From: Akkermansia muciniphila
GTDB taxonomy: Bacteria > Verrucomicrobiota > Verrucomicrobiia > Limisphaerales > BJHT01
Direction: 5' to 3'
Length of the DNA stretch: 50,166 bases
Assembly: GCA_945861535.1 (NCBI GenBank)
Contig: CAMAUZ010000060.1
Span: forward strand, 1 to 50,166
Within the stretch, counting starts at the first letter, position 1, and each line of letters opens with the position of its first letter. The notes beneath the pieces were generated by a model. It was not told the DNA's origin, did not search any database, and saw nothing but the letters and a program-made list of their open reading frames with translations. A program made the translations under genes and the position numbers. This document shows, one piece after another, positions 33,219-41,550 of the stretch.

Positions 33219-33635
33219 TCATGGCCATTTCAATCCGCATTCCCGAGCGAGCCGCCGTTCGGCGATGCGGTCCGGGTGATTGAGTTGCAATAATTTCACG
33301 GTCACCCGGCCGACGTTGGTGAGCGGGACGATTCGCAAGCCGGCCACGCGGAAGTGCGCGGTCCAGAGATCACGGCGCGGATGGAACAAGGGGATGAGCA
33401 CTCCGTCCACGTCGTCCACCGACCCGAGGTCCGCACCTTTGCGCTTGTTACAGATGGCGCAGCAGTAGGCGAGATTGGCGGTGCCGGACGTGCCCTCGTG
33501 TTTGCGAGCGAGGATGTGGTCGAGTTGATGGCGGATCAGGGAGTCGCGTTCGGGGACCAAACAATATTCGCAACGGCCCTGAGCTCGTTCGCGTACCGCC
33601 CGGCGAACGCGACTAGATGGACCCGACTTGCTCAT
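33219..33635 (-). CDS. HNH endonuclease
   Basis: The product is 138 residues. Zinc ligands CEYC are at 22-25. The HNH core is QLDHILARKHEG (Asp39, His40), Asn54 in NLAYCC, and CAICNKRKG. The C-terminal half (PLFHPRRDLWTAHF, then RIVPLTNVGRVTVKLLQLN) is the conserved tail of a standalone HNH family widespread in cyanobacteria and other phyla. It overlaps the small gene before it by 4 bases (ATGA), an arrangement that suggests a functional pair. The role is unknown; a toxin or defence nuclease is possible. Confidence 0.85.
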   Translation of the reverse strand: MSKSGPSSRVRRAVRERAQGRCEYCLVPERDSLIRHQLDHILARKHEGTSGTANLAYCCAICNKRKGADLGSVDDVDGVLIPLFHPRRDLWTAHFRVAGLRIVPLTNVGRVTVKLLQLNHPDRIAERRLARECGLKWP

Positions 33636-33991
33636 GCTCCAAACTCAAGGCGGGAGGCTGCGCGCACCTTGGCCAGGCGGATGACATGTTCGACCTGCTC
33701 GAAGCACTTCCACTCCTGTTCCTCTTCCGGGGTGAGTCCGGTGGTGCGGTTTTTCTCCAGCAGCGCCTCGATGCGCGCCCGGGCTTTGCGGGACAGTTTC
33801 CACGCGAGCACCTCGGCGGGCGTGGGCACGGAGGCCAGTTTGCCGAGCACTTCCTTCAGCCACGGATAGGTCCCGGATGGATTGCGCCACTGGCGGAGGC
33901 CGAGGGTGAAGATGTTGCCCAGTTCAACCTGCCGCTCGGGCAGGCCGGCGGCGACGGCGGGGGCCAGCTCCATTTCCATGGTGACTTTCAT
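33632..33991 (-). CDS. Small partner protein of the HNH endonuclease
   Basis: The product is 119 residues and soluble. The first half is hydrophobic (MKVTMEMELAPAVAAGLPER). The second half is highly charged and helical (LSRKARARIEALLEKNRTTG, then LTPEEEQEWKCFEQVEHVIR, LAKVRAA). The ending resembles short helical proteins encoded upstream of HNH genes, which I recall as a recurring pair. The 4-base overlap couples its translation to the nuclease. An immunity or antitoxin role is inference. Confidence 0.7.
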   Translation of the reverse strand: MKVTMEMELAPAVAAGLPERQVELGNIFTLGLRQWRNPSGTYPWLKEVLGKLASVPTPAEVLAWKLSRKARARIEALLEKNRTTGLTPEEEQEWKCFEQVEHVIRLAKVRAASRLEFGA

Positions 33992-34198
33992 GGTTCAGTT
34001 TTAGCGCGGCGCTGAAGCTGTCACAAGGGGAACGTCGGGAGGAGCTGACGCCCGGGCGCGTCTCAGTTTCTTGCACGCCCCCCGAGGGCGGGTGCTGGTG
34101 AGATGGGGAATCGGCTACCAGAGACTGCGCCCGCCAGTTACCGTCTGGCGTCCTCCATTCCCTGTCCCGTGTCCCTATTTTTCTGCCATCGTCCCCCG

Positions 34199-34891
34199 TC
34201 ACCGCTCGACCTGCGCCATGGCTTCGAGGTGCTCGAAGTTCGGATACTCGGTGATGGCCGCTTTCACACGCACGCCGCATTCGTCGATCAGCCGGCCGGC
34301 GAACCCCGCCATCATGCGATTCCATTTGTCCACCATGCGCGTGAGTTCCTGGCGGTCGCGGCGTTCCCAGTAGCCGCTTTCGTCGCTGATCTTGTTCACC
34401 AGCCCGAGCCGGTGCGCGGAGTCGAGCAGGCTGATGACCGAGAGATGGCAGCGGAGAAAATTGTGGATGCCCCCGAGCGCCGGATTGCTCGCGTATTGCG
34501 TCTTGCACGCGCCGGCCCACGACCAGCCCTGCAGTTGGGTCGCCACCGCCACGCCCTCCACGGTGATGGTCTCGGGATAACGGCAGAGGCCGAAGATCGC
34601 CGGCTCGGAGCCTTTTCCCGGCGCGGTGACGAGCGCGAGGATGTGCGTGGGCTGGATGGCGTAATAATTTTCGCCGCGCGCCAGGTAGCGGGTCGCCTGC
34701 ACCTTCAACCAGCGCAGGTCGTCGTTGGGATCTTCGTTGGCGCACTCGGCCCCGGTGAATTCCTCGAGGCTGCTGCCGACGAACTGAAACGGCAGGTGCA
34801 ACGCGGCGCGGCGCAGGTTGTCCAACAGTTCACGGGCGGCCGTGACGTTGAGGTTTCGCGTTTGGAATTCGTAATGAATGGTCAAGCCCAT
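34199..34891 (-). CDS. Hypothetical protein
   Basis: The product is 230 residues, soluble, starting MGLTIHYEFQTRNLNVTAA. RWLKVQATRYL and ENYYAIQPTHILALV lie in the middle, with many aromatic and acidic residues. The start MGLTIHY is one I recall from uncharacterised planctomycete and verrucomicrobial proteins. No catalytic motif is evident to me. It lies 12 bases downstream of the FmdB-type gene on the same strand, so they probably share a transcript. The 33992-34198 gap below it holds nothing recognised. Confidence 0.7.
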   Translation of the reverse strand: MGLTIHYEFQTRNLNVTAARELLDNLRRAALHLPFQFVGSSLEEFTGAECANEDPNDDLRWLKVQATRYLARGENYYAIQPTHILALVTAPGKGSEPAIFGLCRYPETITVEGVAVATQLQGWSWAGACKTQYASNPALGGIHNFLRCHLSVISLLDSAHRLGLVNKISDESGYWERRDRQELTRMVDKWNRMMAGFAGRLIDECGVRVKAAITEYPNFEHLEAMAQVER

Positions 34892-34903
34892 GATTTTATC
34901 CTG

Positions 34904-35428
34904 TCAGTAATCGTAGAGCCCCGCGTCGTGTGAGTATCCACCGCCGCCGCCTCCGCCCCCGCCCTCGTCGCCTTCCCCGCCCATCATCTCTTTGAAAACG
35001 TCGCCCATGTCCTCCTCGATTTTGTCCGGGTCTTCCCCGGCCTCGAGGCGCTTCACGGCCACATCAAAATCCTTCGGCACCATGCCTGCCGGCATGAGGT
35101 CCTTCATTTTGCGCATCATGTAGGCCATGTGCTTGGGGTTGTTTTCGTCGAGGTGATCCATCGCGCCTTCCATCTCGCTCATGGCGCGGCGGACCCGCGG
35201 ATCGTCGAGGTTGGGCATCGGCATTTCAGCGCCGTCGCCCGCCTCGTCGCCCGCGGGCGTTGCGGTTGGTTCCTTGGCCCCACGCGGCATGGCGAACTGG
35301 CTCACCTGCTTGGCCATCTTCTGGTTGCCGCACTTGGGACATTGGGGCAGATGCGAGGGGTTCACCCGCTTGGAGAGGAAGTTGAAAACCACCCGGCATT
35401 TGGGACACGCGAATTCGTAAATGGGCAT
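34904..35428 (-). CDS. FmdB-type zinc-ribbon protein with Gly-rich tail
   Basis: The product is 174 residues from the ATG at 35428 (MPIYEFACPKC), the characteristic FmdB start. The zinc ribbon uses Cys pairs CPKC at 8-11 and CPKCGNQK near 32. The remainder is acidic and ends with a Gly-rich tract before YSHDAGLYDY. FmdB proteins are regulators or assembly factors of unclear function. It is longer than the usual 60-110 residues. The Gly/Glu tail may be flexible. It sits ahead of the 230-aa hypothetical gene. Confidence 0.85.
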   Translation of the reverse strand: MPIYEFACPKCRVVFNFLSKRVNPSHLPQCPKCGNQKMAKQVSQFAMPRGAKEPTATPAGDEAGDGAEMPMPNLDDPRVRRAMSEMEGAMDHLDENNPKHMAYMMRKMKDLMPAGMVPKDFDVAVKRLEAGEDPDKIEEDMGDVFKEMMGGEGDEGGGGGGGGGYSHDAGLYDY

Positions 35429-35695
35429 AGTCGATGAGTTGTTTTTTTGGCCCTGCAGCTTACCGAGTCGCCCGCTGACTGAACAACGCGAAACTCCATG
35501 AACACCCGACAATCGAGACTTCCTCCCGGCTGTGAATACCGCACTCACTCCGTGTGCTCTCTCCTTGGTTGAATTGTTGCCCTGGCTTGTCGCCGCGCCG
35601 TTTTAGCGGCGCGATTTTCAAGTGCCATTAATTACCTCACTGCCGCCGCGGGCGCAAATTTCCACCCCGTTTTTCTCGCACCATGCCCCACGGCG

Positions 35696-36415
35696 TCAGC
35701 GTTTCGTCGCCAGATGGATGCTCATGCAGCCGCCGACCAACGGGAGCACGCGCACCGCCGAACAGCCCGCGCGGCGCATCATTTCCGCCAGCGCCGCGGC
35801 TTCCGGATAATGCAGCAGCGACTCGTAAATGTAGGAGTGCGTCTCCGAGTCGCCGCAGAAACAACGGCCAAACACCGGCACGAACCAGCGCAGGTAGAGG
35901 AAATAAAGCCGGCGCAAAAAGCGGTTCGGCGGCTTCCCAAAATCGAGCACCAGCAGTCGCCCGCCCGGCCGCAGCACGCGCAGCATTTCGCGAATGCCGG
36001 CGTCGAGGTCCGCGAGATTGCGCAGGCCGTAGCTGATCGTCACCGCCGCGAAGGTCGCGTCGCCAAACGGCAGCCGCAGCGCATCGCCGCGCAGCCACAC
36101 CGGCGGCTGCGCCAGACCGCTGACCGCCCCGCGCTGCCGCGCCACGGCGAGCATCGGCCCGCTGAAATCCAGACCGCACACGCGCACGCCCTGCCGCGCG
36201 CCGGCGAGCGCGACATCGCCCGTGCCGCAGCACAAATCGAGCAGGCGCTCGCCGGGTTGCAGCTCGGCCAACCCGATCAGCCGGCGCTTCCACAGGCGGT
36301 GAACGCCGAAGCTCTGGAGGTCATTGATGAGATCGTAGCGCGGGGCAATCGCCGCGAACAAATCGTTCACCTTTCCGGAACGCTGCTCGCCGGGGACGTA
36401 GAATTTGTTGCCCAT
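35696..36415 (-). CDS. ubiE: Ubiquinone/menaquinone C-methyltransferase UbiE/MenG
   Basis: The product is 239 residues from the ATG at 36415 (MGNKFYVPGEQRSGKV). The SAM motif LLDLCCGTGDVAL is at about 54-66. FGDATFAAVTISYGLRNL carries the family-specific YGLRN. The end has VRVLPLVGGCMSIHLATKR. It methylates demethylmenaquinone or its ubiquinone counterpart. No other quinone genes are near, so the actual quinone is unknown. It is a single gene; the 35429-35695 gap contains nothing obvious. Confidence 0.93.
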   Translation of the reverse strand: MGNKFYVPGEQRSGKVNDLFAAIAPRYDLINDLQSFGVHRLWKRRLIGLAELQPGERLLDLCCGTGDVALAGARQGVRVCGLDFSGPMLAVARQRGAVSGLAQPPVWLRGDALRLPFGDATFAAVTISYGLRNLADLDAGIREMLRVLRPGGRLLVLDFGKPPNRFLRRLYFLYLRWFVPVFGRCFCGDSETHSYIYESLLHYPEAAALAEMMRRAGCSAVRVLPLVGGCMSIHLATKR

Positions 36416-36677
36416 TTCGCGCGCTAAAATCCGGGGCGGCCAAGGACCGCGCAAGCAGCAACTCGGGCGCGGACGGCGGGCCGGGAGCGCGGCATTTATG
36501 CCGCTTCAGCGTGCGATATTCCGAACCGGCACGAACCCGCCGTAGCCGCCGACATGCGGAGAACCGGCGCGCCGCAGGGCCGCAGCACGAGTCCGACGTA
36601 CTCGATCGGCGGCGGGGTGGATGTTCGCAGCGAGCGAGCAGCGCGGTGCCGATGGATGCACGGGAGCGGAGCAGGGG

Positions 36678-36900
36678 AGTTGTGGCAAAGGAATGGAGGC
36701 AGAGGAATGAGGACGCGGAGACTTTTTGTCTTCATTCCTTTGCCCCCATTCCTTTGCCAAATTCTTTGCCGGGCTTGGGGTTCAGATTCAGGTGGGCCAA
36801 GACGCGTTCGACGGACTGCGGTAGCCGCCGACGCGAGGAGGCGAATTCCCCGCCAATCCGCGACCGGCCCTCTGCCTCGTCACCTTGGCCGCTACATTCT
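36678..36900. repeat. Composite repeat, copy 2
   Basis: It has the same order as 19301-19520: hairpin GGCAAAGGAATGGAGGCAGA/CCCCCATTCCTTTGCC, spacer GGTTCAGATTCAGGTG...CCAAGACGCGTT, then a family A palindrome (36821-36895). About 17 kb separates the copies. The remainder of 36416-36974 also has half-palindromes (GTAGCCGCCGACATGCGG at 36542) and no gene. Confidence 0.85.
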
Positions 36901-36974
36901 CGCCCAACCTCTGCATGCCACGTTCCGCCCTCAGCGCGCCGCCGCTCCACGCGGTTTTGCTTGAGCTTTGCCCG

Positions 36975-38237
36975 ATGCGCTTGAAAGGTCCGCCGCACGT
37001 TGCCATGCCAAACGCCGCCGCCGCCACCCTGCAAAAACCCGCCGCCGATCCGCGCCTCTGGCATCTCGACCGGCGCGTCATTTTTCTGAATCACGGTTCC
37101 TTTGGCGCGTGTCCCCGCGCGGTGCTCGCCGAGCAGCAGACCTGGCGCGAGCGCATGGAACGGCAGCCGGTGAAATTTTTCGTCAAGGAACTCGACGGCC
37201 TGCTCGACGCCGCGCGGGCACGACTGGCCGCATTCGTCGGCGCGCAGCCCGACGACCTGGTCTTCGTCCCGAATGCAACCGCCGGAGTGAACACGGTGTT
37301 GCGCTCGCTGCGCTGGCGCACGGGCGATGAACTCCTCGTCACCGATCACGAATACAACGCCTGCCGCAACGCACTCGATTTCGCCGCCGGGCGTCAGGGC
37401 GCGCGCGTCGTGGTCGTGCCCATCCCATTTCCGCTGCGCTCCGCCGATGAAGTGATCGCAGCGGTGCTCGCGCGCGTGACGCCGCGCACGCGCCTGGCCC
37501 TGCTCGATCACGTCACGAGCCAGACGGGCCTGGTGCTGCCCATCGAACGCCTCGTCCGCGAACTCGCCGCCCGCGGCGTCGAGGTGCTCGTGGACGGCGC
37601 GCACGCCCCCGGCATGGTGCCGGTGAATCTGCGGAAACTCGGCGCGGCCTTTTACACCGGCAATTGTCACAAATGGCTGTGCGCTCCCAAGACCGCCGGC
37701 TTCCTCCACGTCCGCCCGGATTTGCAAAAAGAGATTCACCCGCTGGCCATCAGTCACGGTGCCAACTCGCCGCGCACGGATCGCTCGCGCTTCCTCATCG
37801 AGTTCGGCTGGACCGGCACGAGCGACGTCTCCGCGAGCCTCAGCGTGCCGCGTGCGATTGATTTCATGGCCACGCTGCTCCCCGGCGGCTGGCCCGAAAT
37901 TCGCCGCCGCAATCGCGCGCTTGCCCTCGCCGGCCGCCAGCTCCTCTGCGACGCGCTCGGCATTCCGTTGCCCGCGCCCGCCGCCATGATCGGTTCGCTG
38001 GCGTCGCTGCCGTTGCCGGACGCCACCAGCACGGCGGCTCCGCATTCGCCACTCTACGCGGACCCGTTGCAGGACCGGTTGCGTGAACGCTGGGGCATCG
38101 AGGTGCCGATCATTCCCTGGCCCGCTCCGCAGCACCGGCTCGTCCGCATCTCCGCGCAGCTCTACAACTCGCTGCCCGACTACGCACGCCTGGCCGAGGC
38201 ACTGACGGTGGAATTGCACGAGGTGCCGCCGACGTGA
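36975..38237 (+). CDS. Class V aminotransferase, isopenicillin-N-epimerase-like
   Basis: The product is 420 residues from the ATG at 36975; a second candidate is 37005 (MPNAAAATLQ). The N-terminal VIFLNHGSFGACPRAVL is the family's substrate-side motif. The PLP lysine lies in GNCHKWLCAPKTAGFLHV, and EVLVDGAHAPGMV provides the Asp that contacts the pyridine nitrogen. The end contains IRISAQLYNSLPDY-like (VRISAQLYNS). It is related to penicillin epimerases and cysteine desulfurase-like enzymes; the real substrate is unknown. It is a single gene between repeats. Confidence 0.85.
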   Translation: MRLKGPPHVAMPNAAAATLQKPAADPRLWHLDRRVIFLNHGSFGACPRAVLAEQQTWRERMERQPVKFFVKELDGLLDAARARLAAFVGAQPDDLVFVPNATAGVNTVLRSLRWRTGDELLVTDHEYNACRNALDFAAGRQGARVVVVPIPFPLRSADEVIAAVLARVTPRTRLALLDHVTSQTGLVLPIERLVRELAARGVEVLVDGAHAPGMVPVNLRKLGAAFYTGNCHKWLCAPKTAGFLHVRPDLQKEIHPLAISHGANSPRTDRSRFLIEFGWTGTSDVSASLSVPRAIDFMATLLPGGWPEIRRRNRALALAGRQLLCDALGIPLPAPAAMIGSLASLPLPDATSTAAPHSPLYADPLQDRLRERWGIEVPIIPWPAPQHRLVRISAQLYNSLPDYARLAEALTVELHEVPPT

Positions 38238-38340
38238 GGCGAACCCGAGCGCCGAATCGTCGCCGCATGGGGCGATCACACCCGAAAATTGAGGGAGGGA
38301 GTTGGCTGATGCTACCCGCCGCTGAGCCGGTGGATACCTC

Positions 38341-38400
38341 CCACAGATTCAGGGAGGCCAACAGAAGCGGACTTTAATCTGTGGGCCTTCCTGAATCTGC
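38341..38400. repeat. Inverted repeat (CAGATTCAGGGAGGCC)
   Basis: CAGATTCAGGGAGGCC (38343) pairs with GGCCTTCCTGAATCTG (38384). It is the only copy seen. It lies between same-strand genes in the 38238-38681 gap. A half copy of family A (CGTCGGCGGCTACC, near 38575) lies further downstream in the same gap. Confidence 0.7.
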
Positions 38401-38681
38401 TGGAGGAATCCTAAACATGGATGAAAACGCATCACCGACGGTCCATGTAGTCCCGCAGTGAGGAGCACCCGAGCGCCCAGACGGCGCAGCTTGGAGCCAT
38501 CGCACCCGGAAATGGAGGGGGCGTTGGCAGGTGAACTCGGGCGGCTTGGGTGTGAGTTGCCTCCGCCTTTTCCCGTCGGCGGCTACCATTTCTCCCAGCC
38601 CCTGAAGTCTGCACCACTCCTGCACGTCATTCAGCGGCTCAAAAAAATCCAAATCAATAAACCCAGCCTCACCCACTCCCC

Positions 38682-40250
38682 ATGCGCCTCTCGCCTCCAC
38701 CCACCCTCGCCACTCTCACCCTCGCGGTGGCCTTCGCCGCCGCGCTCAGTGCCGCTCCCGCCGCGCGCGCGGACGTCAAGCTGCCCCCGGTAATCTCCGA
38801 TCACATGGTTCTCCAACGCGACATCGCCGCGCCGATCTGGGGCACCGCCGCGCCGGGCGAAGAAGTCACCGTCACCATTGCCGGCCAGACAAAAACCACG
38901 AAAGCCGACGACCAGGGCAAATGGCGCGTGAAGCTCGATGCGCTCAAGACCGGCGACGCCCTCACGCTCACGGTCAAAGGCAAGAACACGCTCACGATTC
39001 AGGATGTCCTCGTCGGCGAAGTGTGGGTCGGCTCCGGCCAGTCGAACATGGACGGCCGCGTCGGCGGCTACTCCAAAAGCGATGACGTGCTCGCCGAACT
39101 GGCGAAGAAAACGCTGCCGCAGGTCCGCCACATCAGCCCGCGCGGCACCTGGCAGGTGACCACACCGCAGACTTCCGGTTCGTTCAGCGCACTCCTTTTT
39201 CCCTTCGGCGTCCGCTTGCACGAGGAACTCAAAGTCCCCGTCGGCCTCATGCTCGGCGCGGTCGGCGGTACGCCGTCCGGTTACTGGTTGACCGAGGAAA
39301 TGTTCCAGGCCGATGCGCCGAGCAAGGAACTCGTCGCCAAACTCGCGCCAACCTATTCCGCGGAGGCCGCGCAGAAAAAACTCACCGAAGACCTCGCCAA
39401 ATGGGAGAAGGACGCCGCCGCCGCGAAGGCCGCGAACAAGCCCGCCCCGCGTCGTCCGACGCTGGCCCCGAAGCCCGGTGAAACCTCCGGCGGCAAGATC
39501 GGCCATCTCTTCGAGTCGCACATCCGCGGCTACGTCGGCTACGGCATTCGCGGCGTGTTGTGGGATCAGGGCGAGAGCGGCACCGCGATGGCGGGCGTGG
39601 ATCAATACACACTGATGGGCGCGTTGATCCGCGGCTGGCGCAACGACTGGGCGCAGGGCGAGTTCCCGTTTCTCTACATTCAAAAACCCAGCGGCAGCGG
39701 TTGCGCGTGGGACACCGACAACGCGGTGACGAAGAACGCCAGCAAGTTCGCCCCGCTGCCCGCGCAGGTGCCCGGCGACGGCGCGTATCGCGAACTGCAC
39801 GTCAGGATTCAGCAGCATCCCAACACCGCCCTCGTCATCGCCAGCGACCTCGGCTCGGGCATTCATCCCACCAACAAATCCGGCTACGGCGCCCGCGCCA
39901 GCCGCGTCGCGCTCGGGATGGTCTATGGGCAAAAAGTGGAAACCCAGGGACCGCTGCCGGCCGCACACAAGGTGGACGGCGGGAAAATCGTGATCAGCTT
40001 CACGCACGTCGGCCAGGGCCTCGCCGCGCGGCACAGCGAAAAACTCCAGGGGTTCGCCATCGCGGGCGAGGACAAGAAATTCGTCTGGGCCGACGCGGTG
40101 ATCGCGGGGGACACCGTGGTCGTGTCCAGCGCCAGCGTGCCCAAGCCCGTGGCCGTCCGCTACGCGTGGGCCTCGCAGCATCCGTGGGCGAATTTGTTCA
40201 ACAAAGACGGCCTCCCCGCGCAGACGTTCCGGACGGACGACTGGAAGTAA
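38682..40250 (+). CDS. Secreted sialate O-acetylesterase
   Basis: The product is 522 residues. A signal peptide (1-30) ends AARA. The SGNH-type nucleophile is Ser121 in SGQSNMDG, WDQGESG near 290 is the oxyanion motif, and GIHPTNK near 394 carries the catalytic His. An N-terminal beta domain (VKLPPVISDHMVLQRDIAAP, then PIWGTAAPGEEVTVTI) precedes the catalytic part. A charged Lys/Ala/Pro linker of about 40 residues (about 230-270) interrupts the middle. The family removes acetyl groups from sialic acids or xylan. This fits the NanM-like kelch protein and sugar-kinase relative in the window. Confidence 0.9.
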   Translation: MRLSPPPTLATLTLAVAFAAALSAAPAARADVKLPPVISDHMVLQRDIAAPIWGTAAPGEEVTVTIAGQTKTTKADDQGKWRVKLDALKTGDALTLTVKGKNTLTIQDVLVGEVWVGSGQSNMDGRVGGYSKSDDVLAELAKKTLPQVRHISPRGTWQVTTPQTSGSFSALLFPFGVRLHEELKVPVGLMLGAVGGTPSGYWLTEEMFQADAPSKELVAKLAPTYSAEAAQKKLTEDLAKWEKDAAAAKAANKPAPRRPTLAPKPGETSGGKIGHLFESHIRGYVGYGIRGVLWDQGESGTAMAGVDQYTLMGALIRGWRNDWAQGEFPFLYIQKPSGSGCAWDTDNAVTKNASKFAPLPAQVPGDGAYRELHVRIQQHPNTALVIASDLGSGIHPTNKSGYGARASRVALGMVYGQKVETQGPLPAAHKVDGGKIVISFTHVGQGLAARHSEKLQGFAIAGEDKKFVWADAVIAGDTVVVSSASVPKPVAVRYAWASQHPWANLFNKDGLPAQTFRTDDWK

Positions 40251-40274
40251 CTGTGCGTCCGGGCGCGGCGGCGC

Positions 40275-40414
40275 CGTGGGGCAGGCATCCCTTGCCTGCC
40301 AGTTCGGGCGGCATCCGTGCCGCCCGTTTCGACCGGCCGCTGCGAACGATTCTGGCGCGGGGAACACGGGGCACGGATGCCCCGTGAACCGTCAGGCAAG
40401 GATGCCTGACCCAC
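40275..40414. repeat. Inverted repeat between convergent genes
   Basis: GTGGGGCAGGCATCCCTTGC (40275) pairs with GTCAGGCAAGGATGCCTGAC (40391). Inner arms include GGCATCCGTGCC/GGCACGGATGCC. Its right arm is the last 7 codons and stop codon of the BadF-type gene. Confidence 0.85.
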
Positions 40415-41420
40415 GCTCGGCCTTCCCCATCCGCTGCGCCAGCACCACCGCGCCCCACGCACTCTCGCGCCCGAGCGGCGCGACGCGCGCGCCCGGCCAG
40501 AGCGCCCGAATGCCGCGGGCGACCTTTCTGGCAAACGCGGGCTGATGGAGGAGCACGCCGCCGGCCAGCACGAAATCCACCGGCCTTTCCGGCCGCACGA
40601 GTTTTTTCGCGCAGCCGACCGCGTCCTTCGCTAGGCTGTGGGCTGCGCCCTCCAAAATGTCCCGCGCGATCGGGTCGCGTTCTGTCAACGTATCCTTGGT
40701 AGGTCCGCGCTGCCGCGCGGCCCTTTCATTCCCCCTTTGGGCTACCGGGACCGGCCACGCTGCAAACACCTCCGGCGCGAGCGCCGCAATTTCCCTCTGG
40801 CCCGCCGCCTGCACCCAGCCGATCAAGTCGCTGGGTTCCTTCAACTGCAACAAGCGCAACAGCCGCTGCCCCAGCGCCGACCATGTGCCATCGCGGTCGT
40901 AATAAAAGACCACCGCCTTGAGCGCGCGCAGACCGATTTCGTAGCCGCTGCCTTTGTCACCGAGAATGTGCCCCCAGCCCCCAAACGTCGCCGTGCGGCC
41001 GTCGGTCGCCCGGACGTAACAGCACGAACCCGTGCCACTCCGCACCAGCACGCGCGCCGTCGCCGACGTGGCGCGACGCCCGCCGCGCCCGGTCGGTTCG
41101 CCCGCCACCAGCGCCGTCTCGAGCTCATTCGTGGCGTGACACGAAACCCCCGGCCAGACCTGCGCCGCCGCCGCGCGAATGCGCCGCCACTGCGCCAGGT
41201 CCCGCGCGCCGGCCAGTCCGATGGCAATCGCGGCGGGCCGCGACAGATCACGCGCGACCTCGCGCAACCGCACGAGCAGCGCCCGGTCCGTCAGCACCCG
41301 GACATCGCCCGGCCCCGCCTCGACGCGGCGCACGAGCCGCCCGGTGGCATCGGCCAGCAACGCCACGGTCCGCGAGCCACCGCCCGCGATGCCGAGAAAA
41401 TACTCATCAGTGCGAATCAC
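40392..41420 (-). CDS. BadF/BadG-type ATPase, N-acetylglucosamine-kinase-like
   Basis: The product is 342 residues from GTG. The phosphate-1 loop reads FLGIAGGGSRTVALLAD, in which the usual Asp before GGG is replaced by Ala. Phosphate-2 is VRSGTGSCCYV and the adenosine motif LAGGVLLH. The GGWGHILGDKGSGYEIG block is characteristic of the family of GlcNAc kinases and related sugar kinases. The insert QRGNERAARQRGPTKDTL (about 227-244) coincides with a repeat. The C-terminal SGILA and stop are also repeat-derived. The missing Asp casts doubt on kinase activity. ORF integrity is otherwise good. Confidence 0.75.
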   Translation of the reverse strand: MIRTDEYFLGIAGGGSRTVALLADATGRLVRRVEAGPGDVRVLTDRALLVRLREVARDLSRPAAIAIGLAGARDLAQWRRIRAAAAQVWPGVSCHATNELETALVAGEPTGRGGRRATSATARVLVRSGTGSCCYVRATDGRTATFGGWGHILGDKGSGYEIGLRALKAVVFYYDRDGTWSALGQRLLRLLQLKEPSDLIGWVQAAGQREIAALAPEVFAAWPVPVAQRGNERAARQRGPTKDTLTERDPIARDILEGAAHSLAKDAVGCAKKLVRPERPVDFVLAGGVLLHQPAFARKVARGIRALWPGARVAPLGRESAWGAVVLAQRMGKAERGSGILA

Positions 41421-41550
41421 CCCGCGAGTATCTGGCGCAGCGGCGGCCTTTCCATGTTTTTCCGCAATCGATGAAAATAGGCCGGCAGTGGGCTGACGAC
41501 GAAACCAAAAGGCCGCCTATGACCACCAATTAGCCGGGACGAATAACTCC

